Numbered from the stretch's first letter, positions 1 to 9,315 are shown. The stretch is 49,576 nt of DNA from Methanoculleus sp. (GCF_030019085.1 NZ_JASEFJ010000014.1:1-49576); one strand, 5' to 3'. Notes: a model not told the origin generated them from the letters alone. Numbers and translations: made by a program.

Positions 1-1323
1 CGAGGCGCCCTGCCCCGTCCCGGTGAAGGTGAGCAGGGTATCCCACTCTCCGGTCTCCTGGTTGTAAACCTCGACATAACCGTAATCCCAGTCATCCTCG
101 ATGTCGTACCAGGAGGTGATCTGGAAGGTGGCCGACTCCACCCCGGTCAGGTTGAACTCCCGTGTCAGGGTGTTATAAAGATAATTGTCTGACCCCGACC
201 ACCACACATGGTCGCTTGCGTTGAGCGAGGGGTTCTCTATACGGAGCGTCCAGGTACCCGGAACGAGCGGAGCATCCCCGATGTACTTCACCATCCCCAC
301 ATAGGTGGGCACCGGAGTATCCCACCAGTCGCAGTCCACACCCGGGTAGACCGTCCCATCAGGCTTCTTCATGGTGACCTCAAGCCCGGAATAGAGCGGT
401 GCCTCCACCTCGACAAACATAAAACCAGGGTCAAACCCATCGTTCGCATTTACAACGGGGATCTCAATCTCGATGCCGGAGGTATTTATGGCCTGGTAAC
501 CTCCTCCGTCATCGGAAAACCCGATGCTCCCACCGCTGTAAGATATGACATCCGCCCCAAGTTCCACGGCACGCTCAAAACCGCGGATGATGGTAGAGGT
601 GTTCGCTGTCCCATACGAGTTGAAGACCTTGATCCCGATCAGGTCAGCGCCTGGCGCAACCCCCGTCTTTGTCCCGGATGCACCCGTCCCGGCGATTGTC
701 CCGGCACAGTGGGTGCCGTGACCGTGATCGTCATACGGGTGCGGAAGGCCGTTTACAAGGTCATCCCACGCGACCACCTTACCTGCAAGGTCAGGGTGGT
801 CGGCATAGATCCCGGTGTCAACAACGGCCACGGTCACCCCGGTGCCGTTAACCCCGTTCTCCCAGACCTCGGGCGCCTCGATCCAGTCCACGCCCCAGGC
901 GATATCCTCTGAGGACGTCGACGGTGGGTTTATGTAATCGATCACCTCGCCCGCAGGTTTGTAGAAGTTGATGCCACGCTCGCCCTTCTCCGAAGGGGCG
1001 GCGGCATCGATGGTAACAACCCGGTCAGGTACCACCATGGCAACGTCACTTCGGGCAGCGATCTTTTTCACTTCCTCAGGGCTGAGGGTAGCGGCAACGG
1101 CATTCACCGACCATAGCGGTGTCACATCTGCAGCGCCCATCTTCTCCAGGGTCGCTATCACGTCTCCCTGAGACTGATCGGCAAATGCCGCAAGTTCAGC
1201 AGGCCCCGCGCTGGCGGGGGCCTGCTCTTTCATCACGATTATCACATGCTGCGCCTCACCGGTGAACGGTGCAGCAGACGCAGCCCCTACCAGAAGCAGG
1301 GAAAGCAGAATGAGGTGTAGCAT
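1..1323 (-). CDS. Secreted subtilisin-like (S8) serine protease, 3' end outside window
   Basis: An exported endopeptidase of the subtilisin family. Reading from 1323 towards 1, a hydrophobic signal peptide ends near AASA, followed by a propeptide-like stretch (about residues 25-105, with VIIVMKEQAP and LSPEEVKKIAARSDV). The catalytic domain then shows the Asp motif (VAVVDTGIYADHPDL) and the His motif (DDHGHGTHCAGTIAG). The catalytic Ser motif is not reached: after SYSGGSIGFSDDGG the chain enters a beta-rich insertion resembling those of immune-inhibitor-A type proteases, and the frame is open at base 1. Start: ATG at 1323 begins the hydrophobic core; a GTG further upstream in frame would add an Arg-containing n-region, so the start is uncertain. 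A TATA-like sequence lies near 1369-1376. Family assignment is firm; the substrate is unknown. Confidence 0.9.
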   Translation of the reverse strand, partial: MLHLILLSLLLVGAASAAPFTGEAQHVIIVMKEQAPASAGPAELAAFADQSQGDVIATLEKMGAADVTPLWSVNAVAATLSPEEVKKIAARSDVAMVVPDRVVTIDAAAPSEKGERGINFYKPAGEVIDYINPPSTSSEDIAWGVDWIEAPEVWENGVNGTGVTVAVVDTGIYADHPDLAGKVVAWDDLVNGLPHPYDDHGHGTHCAGTIAGTGASGTKTGVAPGADLIGIKVFNSYGTANTSTIIRGFERAVELGADVISYSGGSIGFSDDGGGYQAINTSGIEIEIPVVNANDGFDPGFMFVEVEAPLYSGLEVTMKKPDGTVYPGVDCDWWDTPVPTYVGMVKYIGDAPLVPGTWTLRIENPSLNASDHVWWSGSDNYLYNTLTREFNLTGVESATFQITSWYDIEDDWDYGYVEVYNQETGEWDTLLTFTGTGQGAS

Positions 1324-1539
1324 AGCACGCACGGCAACCACATCTACGTGATTGAAACACCTTATTGGTATTAAAACATTTCATTCACCGAGCGTGAGCA
1401 TCTCCACATGGGGCAACCACCATGTTCTTTTAAGAAGCGTTAATTCACCTCAAAAATAGTGCAGCAAACCCTGGCCAGAATACCGGCGTCACTTCCGCAT
1501 GCACCCCCCCGGGCATTACATTCTATAAAAAGGGTATGG

Positions 1540-2280
1540 TTATCGTCTGTAAAAGATACAGAGCGCAAACGATATAATAAGGGCAACGACGGTTACAACC
1601 GTGGAGAGAGGCACTGGTGCAGGGGTTGCCGCGGTTTCATCACCCTCACGAGTTTCAGTGGTGGTCACCACAGTTCCAGAGGTCACGGTCTCACCAGCTC
1701 CGGGTGGCACGGAGGTCACCACAGATGCAGGTGTCTCACCAGTTCCAGCAGTCACGGTGGTGGTCGCCGCAGGTGCCGGCGTGGAGATCTCACCACCCCC
1801 ACCGCCACCGCTCGTTACCGCCGTCGCTGTGCCGGCAGTAACCCCGCCTGCGGCAACGCTCTCAAACGCGATCGAAGAGAACGCCGGGAAATCGCTCCAG
1901 CGGGCATCTTCGAGTGTCAGAGAACTGGACCCACCCCCCGCCACCGAGAAGGCCACCTCCACCACCGCTGTCGGGGACGGTATATTGACCGGGTCAGGGA
2001 AGATCACCAGCACCCTGGCCCGCCCCGCTTCGTTTGTGTTTACGGTCATCGAGGCACCGGCATACGCGGGCGCCAGCTGAATCCCGTCAAGAGTCACAAC
2101 AGCTGGGTCATACCGGAGATCGAACTGAACGCTTGTGGCCTGAGAGATGCCCGAGACCATCACAGGCAACCATGTCCCGTCCGCCGACCCGGAAGGCGCC
2201 TCAAGCAGGGATGCCGCCTGCACGCCGCCCACAAGGGAGACGCAGAGTAAGAGGAAGATTGCAATGGTTCTTGTTTGCAT
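1540..2280 (-). CDS. Cohesin-like domain surface protein, membrane anchored
   Basis: An exported protein, 246 residues. Residues 1-22 form a signal peptide ending in VQA. Residues about 24-135 look like a cohesin-type beta-sandwich: VQFDLRYDPAVVTLDGIQL, then a hydrophobic strand and SPTAVVEVAFSVAGGGSSSL, the pattern of domains that bind dockerins. A Gly-run followed by a Thr/Pro/Val-rich linker (about 150-220) leads to a single C-terminal membrane helix (TVVTVVALIISFALCIFYRR) with positive residues inside, so the domain should be displayed outside the cell. It lies downstream of a TATA-like sequence (2304-2311) and upstream of the secreted protease on the same strand. A scaffold or adhesion role is inference from the fold; no partner with a clear dockerin is in the window. 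Confidence 0.8.
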   Translation of the reverse strand: MQTRTIAIFLLLCVSLVGGVQAASLLEAPSGSADGTWLPVMVSGISQATSVQFDLRYDPAVVTLDGIQLAPAYAGASMTVNTNEAGRARVLVIFPDPVNIPSPTAVVEVAFSVAGGGSSSLTLEDARWSDFPAFSSIAFESVAAGGVTAGTATAVTSGGGGGGEISTPAPAATTTVTAGTGETPASVVTSVPPGAGETVTSGTVVTTTETREGDETAATPAPVPLSTVVTVVALIISFALCIFYRR

Positions 2281-2699
2281 GATATAACACCATTGTGCGA
2301 GCGTATAAAAAATCTGCTGCTATGAACGAGGCACGTCGAGGATGGATCCAGCGAGCAGATTCACTATCCAGATATGTTCCAGACTCAATTGCGGTTGGAG
2401 AACGATGCCTGGGAAAACATAATTACATCACTACCATAGGAGCCCTAGGTGAATGGTCACACAAGAGACGTCTTACACGAAGAGGAAAAGACAGTGGATT
2501 CTCGTCGGGAAACCATCCAGAAATCCCGTTCACCCAGCAACAGGTATTCCAGCGTGCCATGCCACCTACCCATGGATAAACCTCCGGCAGGTATACAGTC
2601 TCTCCGCGAAGCCACCACAGACACAGACCGCGCAACACCCCCTATCGCTCTCGCAATCTTGATACTTCTACGGCACAAAGAGACCTGAACGAATGACCC
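2281..2699. other. Intergenic region without a supported gene
   Basis: This 419-base stretch separates divergently transcribed genes. It holds a TATA-like sequence on the minus strand (2304-2311) for the cohesin-like gene. Several short open frames exist on both strands, but they overlap each other, have no recognisable domains and lack good ribosome-binding sites. I see no tRNA, repeat or hairpin that stands out. Confidence 0.5.
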
Positions 2700-3680
2700 A
2701 TGGACACCCCTGAAGAACAGCCCCTGATCGCACAGGCCGCCGGGGAGATCCCCGGTGACCTGGTCGCGGTCGTCGTCGCGTGCATTGCGACCATACTTTG
2801 CGTCTACGTCCCGATTTTAAACGAGAGTTTCCTCCGGATCGTCTTCGGCGTGGCGATGGTCCTCTTCATCCCCGGCTACGCCCTGATCGCCGCGCTCTTC
2901 CCGGCGCGGGACGACCTTGACGGTATCGAGCGGGTCGCACTCTCTTTCGGGCTCTCGATCGCGGTCGTCCCTCTCATCGGGCTCGGGTTGAACTACACAC
3001 CCTGGGGAATCCGGCTCGACCCCATCCTTGCATCGCTTACCCTCTTCACCCTGGCGATGGCCGCCGTCGCCTGGTACCGGCGCCTCCTCCTCCCGCCTGC
3101 CGAACGGTTCCGCGTCCCTGCCCGGGAGATGGTTGCTGCCGCTTGGGCCGAACTCTACGACCCCGGGGCCTCCCCTCTCGACCGTGCGCTCTCGGTCATC
3201 CTGGTGATCTCGATCGTCGCGGCAGTCGCAACAACGGTCTATGTCATCGTGGTGCCAAAAGAAGGAGAGCACTTCACCGAGTTCTACATCCTGGGGCCGG
3301 GTGGGAAGGCCGCCGATTACCCGACCGATTTCCCGGCCGGCTCAATCCAGACGGTGATCATCGGTGTAGGAAACCATGAGTACCGTAACATCACCTACAC
3401 CATCGAGGCCCTCCTCCTCAACCAGACGTTTGATACCCGTACAAACACCTCGACCATCCACGCCGTCGAACCGCTGGACAGGTTCAGCCTCACCGTCCCC
3501 CACAACGAGACCCGTGAGGTTCTCTGGAACTTCTCGGTCGCCTCCACCAACTACAACCGGCTCGAGTTCCTGCTCTTCAACGAGACGGTACCGGACGACT
3601 CGGTCACGGGCAGCGACCGGATCAACGCAAGTTACCGCGACCTCCACCTCTGGATCCGTGTCAGGCCCCGGGCCTCGTGA
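2700..3680 (+). CDS. DUF1616 family membrane protein
   Basis: A 326-residue membrane protein of the DUF1616 family found in many archaea; its function is not established. After a short acidic N-terminus there are two adjacent membrane segments (about residues 22-65, the second containing FGVAMVLFIPGYALIAALF), two more (about 80-130), a cytoplasmic loop, and a fifth segment near 160-180 (VILVISIVAAVATTVYVIVV). The rest (about 185-326) is an extracellular beta-rich domain carrying the family pattern TEFYILGPGGKAADYPTDFP and several Asn-glycosylation-type sites (NESF, NITY, NQTF, NTST). Family members often accompany S-layer or polysaccharide genes, so a cell-envelope role is plausible. Its last 20 bases overlap the 3' end of the convergent gene at 3661-4419. 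Confidence 0.85.
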   Translation: MDTPEEQPLIAQAAGEIPGDLVAVVVACIATILCVYVPILNESFLRIVFGVAMVLFIPGYALIAALFPARDDLDGIERVALSFGLSIAVVPLIGLGLNYTPWGIRLDPILASLTLFTLAMAAVAWYRRLLLPPAERFRVPAREMVAAAWAELYDPGASPLDRALSVILVISIVAAVATTVYVIVVPKEGEHFTEFYILGPGGKAADYPTDFPAGSIQTVIIGVGNHEYRNITYTIEALLLNQTFDTRTNTSTIHAVEPLDRFSLTVPHNETREVLWNFSVASTNYNRLEFLLFNETVPDDSVTGSDRINASYRDLHLWIRVRPRAS

Positions 3681-4419
3681 TCACCCGGAGCGTCCCCCTC
3701 TTCTCATCGACGCTGACGTGCTCGATCTTTGTCGGCTCCCCCGTCCCCAGGGCAACGATAGAGGCGATCAGGCTGCAGACCGGGCAGGCAACCATCGTGC
3801 AGCACTTCGGCGATGCCGCCCTGACCGCCCCACAACCAGGCATAAGACGATAGCCAGCGAGGGTGACGACGATACTCTCGCCGTCGCGAACAGCCCTGGT
3901 CTCATCCGCAATCTCGAGGAGGTCGTCACAGACCTCGGTTATGCAGGCAAGGAGCCCGGCCACCTCACCCGGGACCTCTAGGGCGTGCTTCTTCCGGAGT
4001 CGCTCGAGGAGCGGGGCGCAGGTAGGGGTGATCCGGACGGCACACGACCCCTCCTCTGTTATGAACGAGTAGTCGTCATCGGTTACCGCCGGGAGTCTCT
4101 CACCGACAGGGATGACCTGGACAACCGATCCATCCTCACGCGGGACGAACCGGCCGTCACCCTGAACCCCGAGGTCGGCGCAGAGGGTCGCGATATTGAC
4201 CGTCCCCTGGGCTGGGAGGAGAGCAAATAGCCCGGGGTCCAGGGGTTCGCCCTTGTAGAGCGCGAGCAGGAATACCCCTGCGATGAAACACCCGGTGCCC
4301 GCCAGGACAAGGGTTGCCGTGGTGATATCCCCCCTACCGGCGATGGTTGCAAGGATCAGGAGAACGGCGGCCGCGACGATGAGGAGAAAACCTCCCAGGT
4401 ATGGGTTGTTCCAGTTCAT
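3661..4419 (-). CDS. Membrane protein of unknown function, last gene of the MoxR operon
   Basis: A 252-residue protein I do not recognise. Two membrane helices (about residues 8-26 and 33-53) tether a cytoplasmic alpha/beta domain. Notable features are a Cys-rich segment near the C-terminus (PKCCTMVACPVCSLIASIVAL) in which a CxxC pair could bind metal or form a disulfide, and the regular strand pattern GESIVVTLAGYRL. Its ATG overlaps the stop of the preceding gene in ATGA fashion (4416-4419), so it is translated as the last member of the operon that starts near 9578, and its 3' end overlaps the convergent DUF1616 gene by 20 bases. Context suggests a part in the membrane complex served by the MoxR ATPase; this is inference. 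Confidence 0.75.
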   Translation of the reverse strand: MNWNNPYLGGFLLIVAAAVLLILATIAGRGDITTATLVLAGTGCFIAGVFLLALYKGEPLDPGLFALLPAQGTVNIATLCADLGVQGDGRFVPREDGSVVQVIPVGERLPAVTDDDYSFITEEGSCAVRITPTCAPLLERLRKKHALEVPGEVAGLLACITEVCDDLLEIADETRAVRDGESIVVTLAGYRLMPGCGAVRAASPKCCTMVACPVCSLIASIVALGTGEPTKIEHVSVDEKRGTLRVITRPGA

Positions 4420-4703
4420 GCCTCACCCCGCGCCATGAGGCTGAGTCGGTAATCGTAGAGGCTGAGAGCGAGGTATCCGCAGACGAGCACGGCTACCAGG
4501 ACCAGGAGAGCGACAACGCCACCGAGAACAACAGTAGCAGCAAACAGGGCGGTGGCAACCGCATAGACAGGGTAGCCCCGTCGGTCCTCAAGGTACAGTG
4601 CCAGAACGATGACCTGGATTATAAATGCAGCGACGATGTTCCCTGCGGCGACGACCAGCACCTCGCCGGCACAGAGGAGAAGGAAACGCCGGTCAACCTC
4701 CAT
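4416..4703 (-). CDS. Small membrane protein in the MoxR-DUF58 operon
   Basis: A 95-residue, very hydrophobic protein with no family I can name. It has two long hydrophobic stretches, about residues 8-35 (LLLCAGEVLVVAAGNIVAAF) and 48-80 (VATALFAATVVLGGVVALLV), possibly three or four helices in all, with a positively charged C-terminus (YDYRLSLMARGEA). It overlaps the DUF58 gene upstream by one base and the next gene by four, so it is almost certainly co-translated with them. It mirrors the other small membrane protein at the head of the operon (9312-9578). Function unknown. Confidence 0.75.
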   Translation of the reverse strand: MEVDRRFLLLCAGEVLVVAAGNIVAAFIIQVIVLALYLEDRRGYPVYAVATALFAATVVLGGVVALLVLVAVLVCGYLALSLYDYRLSLMARGEA

Positions 4704-5938
4704 CAGATCACCTCCATGGCGTCTACGCCCGGGATTCCAGCGGTCATACCGGCGGGGGCAAAGACAACGACCCGCATGCCCCTGACCTTTGCCTCCCCGA
4801 CGACCTGGACGAGGTGGCTCCTGTCCCCCGGCGGGAGGAGAGAGTATACGCGGAGTTCCATGGCGTCCGCCAGGGCGAGCGCCTCCCGCACCACTGCCGC
4901 AAAAGGTGATCCGCTCTCCCGTACAAACGCCGCCAGGACGGCGCCAGGCCTCTCCCCGCAGGCTGTCTCCCTGCTGATACCCCGGGCGCGGGCCGCAAGA
5001 ACGGCCGGACCCGGCGCCCGGTAGAGCGAGAGCCGGGGCTCGGTGGGTTCAAGCCCGGCAAGGGCGGAGAATGCATCCCTCACCTCCTCCGTCCGCGGTA
5101 TGAAACGAACGATCTCCGGGCCGGCAATCACCAGGATGGAACAGCCATCACGGGACGTGATCGCAGCCTCGACTGCACCCGAGACAGCCGCCATGAACCG
5201 GACAAAGGTCTCCCGGTCATCTGCCCTGGCCGGAAGGTCAACCAGTATCAGCGGCGCTCCACCTTCAAGCCCGGTCAGCTGCCGCACGTAGTAGGTGCCG
5301 CGCCTGGCGGTGATCTTCCAGTCGATCTGCGCGGGGTCATCCCCTGCCACGTAGGGCCGGAACCCTCTGACGCTCTGCCCTGCAAGTGCCGTCCGGCGGT
5401 CGACCTCGACCTCCCCGCCTCCAGTCCCCTTACCGCCGCCGTCAACAGACCTCGTCCCCGCCGGAAAGACGCGGATGTACGGGCTACGCAACCTCCGGTC
5501 GATAAGGTCACGGGAGAAGAAGGTGTCCCTCGCGGAGACCACAACCCCCCCAAACGAGGTCTCCCCGGGCGCCATTACCCGGATCGTGTAGGTCGCCGTT
5601 CGACCGGGTGGATAGAATGGTGGTTCAGCGGTTGCAACCGCCGGGGGGATGTCGCGCAGACGAACCTCCACCCCCTGCGGAATGGTGCAGTCGGCCCGCA
5701 CCATGACAGTCACGGTCGCCCCCTGCCGGAGGATCGTCCGCTCGACAGTCCGATCGACCGAAAGAGTGTTGATGACAACTGCAAGATCCCGCTCAAACCG
5801 CCAGCCACGCCAGAGGAGGAAGATGGCCAGGGAACCGGCGGCCAGGGCCGAGGCAGGATTGGCAACCAGTATCGCGACAACGGTGAGCGCCAGGGCAAGG
5901 GCCGCAACGCCCTCTGCCGTCCGGGTCGGCCGGATCAT
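4703..5938 (-). CDS. DUF58 domain protein, partner of MoxR ATPase
   Basis: A 411-residue protein of the DUF58 family, a von Willebrand A-related group usually encoded beside MoxR-type AAA+ ATPases. Two close hydrophobic segments (about residues 10-45) anchor it; residues 50-180 form a beta-rich region (VTVMVRADCTIPQGVEVRLR); the DUF58 core follows, with the signature GDDPAQIDWKITARRGTYYV at about 200-219 and a Rossmann-like strand LILVDLPARADD at 231-242. The C-terminal part continues the vWA-like fold (GCSILVIAGPEIVRF). In known systems MoxR and vWA/DUF58 proteins act together as chaperones that mature membrane or secreted complexes. Its ATG is three bases after the moxR stop. The substrate here is unknown. 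Confidence 0.9.
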   Translation of the reverse strand: MIRPTRTAEGVAALALALTVVAILVANPASALAAGSLAIFLLWRGWRFERDLAVVINTLSVDRTVERTILRQGATVTVMVRADCTIPQGVEVRLRDIPPAVATAEPPFYPPGRTATYTIRVMAPGETSFGGVVVSARDTFFSRDLIDRRLRSPYIRVFPAGTRSVDGGGKGTGGGEVEVDRRTALAGQSVRGFRPYVAGDDPAQIDWKITARRGTYYVRQLTGLEGGAPLILVDLPARADDRETFVRFMAAVSGAVEAAITSRDGCSILVIAGPEIVRFIPRTEEVRDAFSALAGLEPTEPRLSLYRAPGPAVLAARARGISRETACGERPGAVLAAFVRESGSPFAAVVREALALADAMELRVYSLLPPGDRSHLVQVVGEAKVRGMRVVVFAPAGMTAGIPGVDAMEVI

Positions 5939-5941
5939 GCC

Positions 5942-6916
5942 TCAGGACACCTCGACGCTCTCCAGGATCTCGTTGACGATCGAGTCCACCGCCAGGCCGG
6001 TGATCGTCGCTTCGCGGGTGAGGAGGAGGCGGTGCCGAAAGACCGGGAGGGCGAGTACCCTGACATCGTCAGGGATGACATAATCCCGACCGTTCAGGGC
6101 TGCCAGGACCCTCGAACCCCGGACGAAGGCTATCGATGCCCGGGAACTCGCACCGAGCCTGATGTCGCTGTGCAACCGTGTGGCAGCGACAAGGTCGCGT
6201 ATGTAGGTCATGACCGACTCATCAATCCGGATCTGCCGTACGGTTTCAGCCATCTCCGCCACGTCCTCTGGGGTGATGATCGGTCTGATCCGGTCGTGGT
6301 AGATACTCCAGTTCAGTTCCCCTGCCCGCTCCCGCCGGATGACCTCGAGCTCGTTCTCCGCATCCAGGTGCGTCAGGACGGCGCTGAACATGAACCGGTC
6401 ACGCTGCGCCTCGATCATGGGGAACGTCCCCTCGGCCTCGTGGGGGTTCTGGGTTGCAATGACAAAGAATGGTTGGGGAAGGGGGTAGGTCAAACCGTCA
6501 ATAGTCGCCTGGCCCTCGCTCATCGCCTCAAGGAGCGCGCTCTGGGTCTTCGGGGTGAGGCGGTTCATCTCGTCGACCATGAGGAAGTTTGCAAAGATCG
6601 GGCCTTTCTGGAGGATAAACTCGCTCGTATTCTGGTCATAGACCCGGACGCCGATGATGTCTGCCGGCTGGACATCCACAGCACCCTGTATGCGCTTGAA
6701 GTCGTAGCTGATCAGTCTCGCAATGGTCTTGCAGATGGTGGTCTTCGCCGTCCCGGGGACGCCCTCGATCAGGAGGTGACCGCCGCTGATCATGGTGACA
6801 AAGATCGCCCTGATGAGATGCTGGTTCCCGACGACCATCTGGCGGGTGGTCTCCTCGACGGTTCTGTAGGTGTTTGCAATCTTTTCGATGCGTTCGGTCA
6901 GGTTGTTGTTGTTCAT
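5942..6916 (-). CDS. MoxR-type AAA+ ATPase
   Basis: A 324-residue cytoplasmic ATPase of the MoxR family (AAA_3 plus lid domain). Walker A is GVPGTAKTT (about residues 55-63), Walker B is FLMVDEMNRL (about 115-124), sensor 1 lies in FFVIATQNPHEAEGTFPMIE (about 149-168), and an arginine-finger candidate is in EAQRDRFMF. The C-terminal lid contains the family pattern LGASSRASIAFVRGSRVLAAL. MoxR ATPases are chaperone-like machines that work with vWA or DUF58 partners; such a partner is the next gene. The 3' end of the DUF4350 gene overlaps its ATG by four bases. Length is typical for the family. The identification is firm; the client protein is not known. Confidence 0.95.
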   Translation of the reverse strand: MNNNNLTERIEKIANTYRTVEETTRQMVVGNQHLIRAIFVTMISGGHLLIEGVPGTAKTTICKTIARLISYDFKRIQGAVDVQPADIIGVRVYDQNTSEFILQKGPIFANFLMVDEMNRLTPKTQSALLEAMSEGQATIDGLTYPLPQPFFVIATQNPHEAEGTFPMIEAQRDRFMFSAVLTHLDAENELEVIRRERAGELNWSIYHDRIRPIITPEDVAEMAETVRQIRIDESVMTYIRDLVAATRLHSDIRLGASSRASIAFVRGSRVLAALNGRDYVIPDDVRVLALPVFRHRLLLTREATITGLAVDSIVNEILESVEVS

Positions 6917-7725
6917 TCTCTCTTCCTCCCAAACCGCCAGGCAACCGGCAGGATGGCCAGGGCGGCCAGGGCGGCCACGGCCGGCGGTCTCTCCTCTATC
7001 CAGGTCAGGGTGTTGATGATCGGGTTTCTGCTGCCGGTTCTGCTGTGGACGGCGTCGATCTGGACCGGCTGAAGGTTCTCTATGAACTTCGTGTTCTCGG
7101 GGAGCATGGCATTGATAAATAAGCTTGCATCGCCGAGAACTATGAGGTTTCCCTCACGGGCGCATACAACACGCCGCCCGAAGGTCTCGCCCTCACCCAC
7201 GTGGCCGTCACCGTCGATGTCGTCCCAGGTAAAGACCGATGTCTCGACGAGAGGTTCGCCACCCTCGACCGCCGCAGGACGGTTGAGGAGGACGGTCTCG
7301 ACCCCGGCAAAGAGGGTGTCATTCTCGACGACGTAGCCCTTGAAGAGGCCGGGGTGGGCATAATCACGCTCAAGGCTCGAGAGATTCCCCGGCCTGACGC
7401 GGATCTCACTTTCCAGGTCAACGAGGAGAGGGTTTGCAGCCCCCTCCTCGTCGGCGATGATGATACGACCACCGCCGTCCAGAAACGCCCGCAGGTAACC
7501 GACCTCAGCAGCTGTGAAGGGCCGGTCGGGCGCGAGGATGAGGAGGGTTGAACCGGGGTCGAGGCGCGAGAGGTCGCGGACGTCCTCCGCGGGGAGATTG
7601 GATGTGCCGTTCCAGCCGATGTTGTGCCGGCTGAACTCCTCGGTGGTGGTGGTGATGTGGAGGTAGAGTGCACCGCCGGCCAGGAGGAGGACGAGGATGA
7701 CCACCCAGGTCTCACGCTGCATCAA
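6913..7725 (-). CDS. DUF4350 domain membrane protein
   Basis: A 270-residue protein with an N-terminal membrane helix (about residues 8-24) and a C-terminal one (about 245-262, followed by RFGRKRE inside), so the middle faces outward. The middle has the DUF4350 pattern: STLLILAPDRPFTAAEVGYL and LDGGGRIIIADEEGAANPLL, resembling the glutamine-amidotransferase-like fold of GldG/ABC-linked proteins but without an evident catalytic Cys. A DxDxDG-type loop (DIDGDGHVGEGE, about 168-179) could bind calcium. It sits between the DUF4129 gene (start codon adjacent to its stop) and moxR (four-base overlap). This order, DUF4129-DUF4350-MoxR-DUF58, is common in archaea. The molecular role is not established. 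Confidence 0.85.
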   Translation of the reverse strand: MMQRETWVVILVLLLAGGALYLHITTTTEEFSRHNIGWNGTSNLPAEDVRDLSRLDPGSTLLILAPDRPFTAAEVGYLRAFLDGGGRIIIADEEGAANPLLVDLESEIRVRPGNLSSLERDYAHPGLFKGYVVENDTLFAGVETVLLNRPAAVEGGEPLVETSVFTWDDIDGDGHVGEGETFGRRVVCAREGNLIVLGDASLFINAMLPENTKFIENLQPVQIDAVHSRTGSRNPIINTLTWIEERPPAVAALAALAILPVAWRFGRKRE

Positions 7726-9315
7726 TCACCCCCTCCCGAGTGCTTCCCGCTCCATCGAACGGAGTTCTTCTTCTGTGGGGACCTCTCCTGCATAACGGAT
7801 CCGTTCGTAGCGCTCAAAGAACGCGGCGTGATCGGGGGCGAGCCTGGCGCACTCCCGCGGCGTCTTTGAGGCGGGGATGCCGAGCCTCTCACGGAGAGCC
7901 CGGAATAGGAGGGTTGCGGCTTCCCGCGGCGGGAGGCCTTCGATCTCCACCGACGGAACCGTTTCTGCAATCTCCGGCGGCGGTTCGATATCGGGCTCTT
8001 CCTGGACTGGATGTTCCTCCGGCAGGCCCCGCCGCCGGATGTACCAACCGGCACCGAGCGCGGCAGCAATGGCGGCGATGAATGGGAATGGCGAGAGCCC
8101 CTCGCCCCTGACCTGGAGGGTCTCAACCTGGCTCCTGGAGGAGTTCAGGGGGTAGCCTGCGGCGTTGAACTCCGCCCGGATGGTGTGCTCCCCCCCCGTA
8201 AGGACGAGCGTTCTTGCGTATGTGCCGTTGCCGTCGGTCTCTGTGCTGATGAGCGTCTCGCCGTCCACACGGAGGAGGACCGGAGCCTCCAGGACAGGCC
8301 GGCCATCCTCCGTTGTGAGGTTTCCGGTGCAGGCAACGGCCGTCCGGTTCACCTCCACGACGGCAAGGCTGATATTCGTGTCCGCGGCCAGGACGTCGAA
8401 TGTCGTGACCTCAGAGAAGATGGTAGCCGCGGTGGCGTAGACCAGGTGCGGTCCTGCCAGGACACGACCTATCCTGTAGGGGTATTCGTAGGTAGCGTTG
8501 CCATCGAGTGTGGTGTTTCTGGCGATCCTGCTGTCGATGTAGATCGTGACCGGGGTTCCGGGAATACCACCCCCATACGTCCCGTTGATGGTGAGGTTCT
8601 CCCCGTAGCGCCCCTCGCGGGGTGTGATGGAGATGGTGAGAGGAGAGCGGGGGGCACCTGAAGATGTCCCGTTCCCTTCCTGCCACTCCTCCGCAGCGCC
8701 GACGACCTCATCCAGGACATCAACACTCTCCTCATAGGAGGTAGCGTTCGCGCCGTAACGCGTGGCGATCCTGGCCGTCTCGGGCTCACGGTTCGCGTAG
8801 GCGGTGTAGGTCTCTTTCATCTTCTGCCGCAGGGCCTCGCCTTCGTAGATTACCGCCATCCGCTGGTCTCCATCCAGAACCTCAATCTCGAGGCTTTTTA
8901 GTTCGTCAAGCCGCTGGCTGTCGTTCAGGAGCGCCGCCATGGCCTCCTGATTCTGCCGGTTGCTCTTCTGGAACTCGGCGATATCGGTCTCCGAGAGGTC
9001 GAGTTTGACGACAAGCCGGTCAAACTGGCTGGAGAGTTCCGAATACCGGGCGAGGTCGCGTTCGGCGCTCTCGTAGTCTTTGACCTTGATCGTGAGGGCG
9101 AGAGTCCCCGTATGACCCAGGAGTTCATCCATCAGGGGGACGACGGATGCAGCATCGCCCGGAGAGCGTTTCTCGATGGTCGACGGGTCGGCATGGGCGG
9201 CGGTCGATATGTTCTCCGCTGCGTAGAGGACGGGGTCGACCGCTTCTCCGGCAAGGAGGAGGATGAGCAGAACGGCTGCCGCCGCCAGGATGATATGGGA
9301 CGCCCGGGGTCTCAT
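7726..9315 (-). CDS. Large extracellular Ig-like protein with C-terminal DUF4129 domain
   Basis: A 529-residue membrane protein. A signal/anchor helix (about residues 7-27) is followed by an alpha-helical, charged region (about 40-220, probably coiled coil), then two Ig-like repeats of the kind used in bacterial and archaeal surface proteins (about 225-315, with GRYGENLTINGTYGGGIPGT; and about 318-405, with GRPVLEAPVLLRVDGETLIS). A membrane helix (about 413-430) precedes the cytoplasmic DUF4129 domain (about 458-529: PPREAATLLFRALRERLGIP, TPRECA, YERIRYAG). DUF4129 is often fused to transglutaminase domains or found beside MoxR-DUF58; no transglutaminase is fused here. Its ATG overlaps the preceding stop by four bases and its own stop abuts the next start. 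Confidence 0.85.
   Translation of the reverse strand: MRPRASHIILAAAAVLLILLLAGEAVDPVLYAAENISTAAHADPSTIEKRSPGDAASVVPLMDELLGHTGTLALTIKVKDYESAERDLARYSELSSQFDRLVVKLDLSETDIAEFQKSNRQNQEAMAALLNDSQRLDELKSLEIEVLDGDQRMAVIYEGEALRQKMKETYTAYANREPETARIATRYGANATSYEESVDVLDEVVGAAEEWQEGNGTSSGAPRSPLTISITPREGRYGENLTINGTYGGGIPGTPVTIYIDSRIARNTTLDGNATYEYPYRIGRVLAGPHLVYATAATIFSEVTTFDVLAADTNISLAVVEVNRTAVACTGNLTTEDGRPVLEAPVLLRVDGETLISTETDGNGTYARTLVLTGGEHTIRAEFNAAGYPLNSSRSQVETLQVRGEGLSPFPFIAAIAAALGAGWYIRRRGLPEEHPVQEEPDIEPPPEIAETVPSVEIEGLPPREAATLLFRALRERLGIPASKTPRECARLAPDHAAFFERYERIRYAGEVPTEEELRSMEREALGRG

Noticed and set aside
2423-2662. Short open frames between the cohesin-like gene and the DUF1616 gene
   Set aside because: Several overlap on both strands, none has a start signal or recognisable composition.
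5040-5062. GGTTCAAGCCCGGC, T-loop-like sequence of a tRNA
   Set aside because: It lies in the DUF58 gene and has no matching acceptor, anticodon or D stems around it.
6032-7072. Long open frame on the plus strand, antisense to MoxR
   Set aside because: It mirrors a conserved AAA+ gene, has no domain and is an effect of GC-rich third positions.
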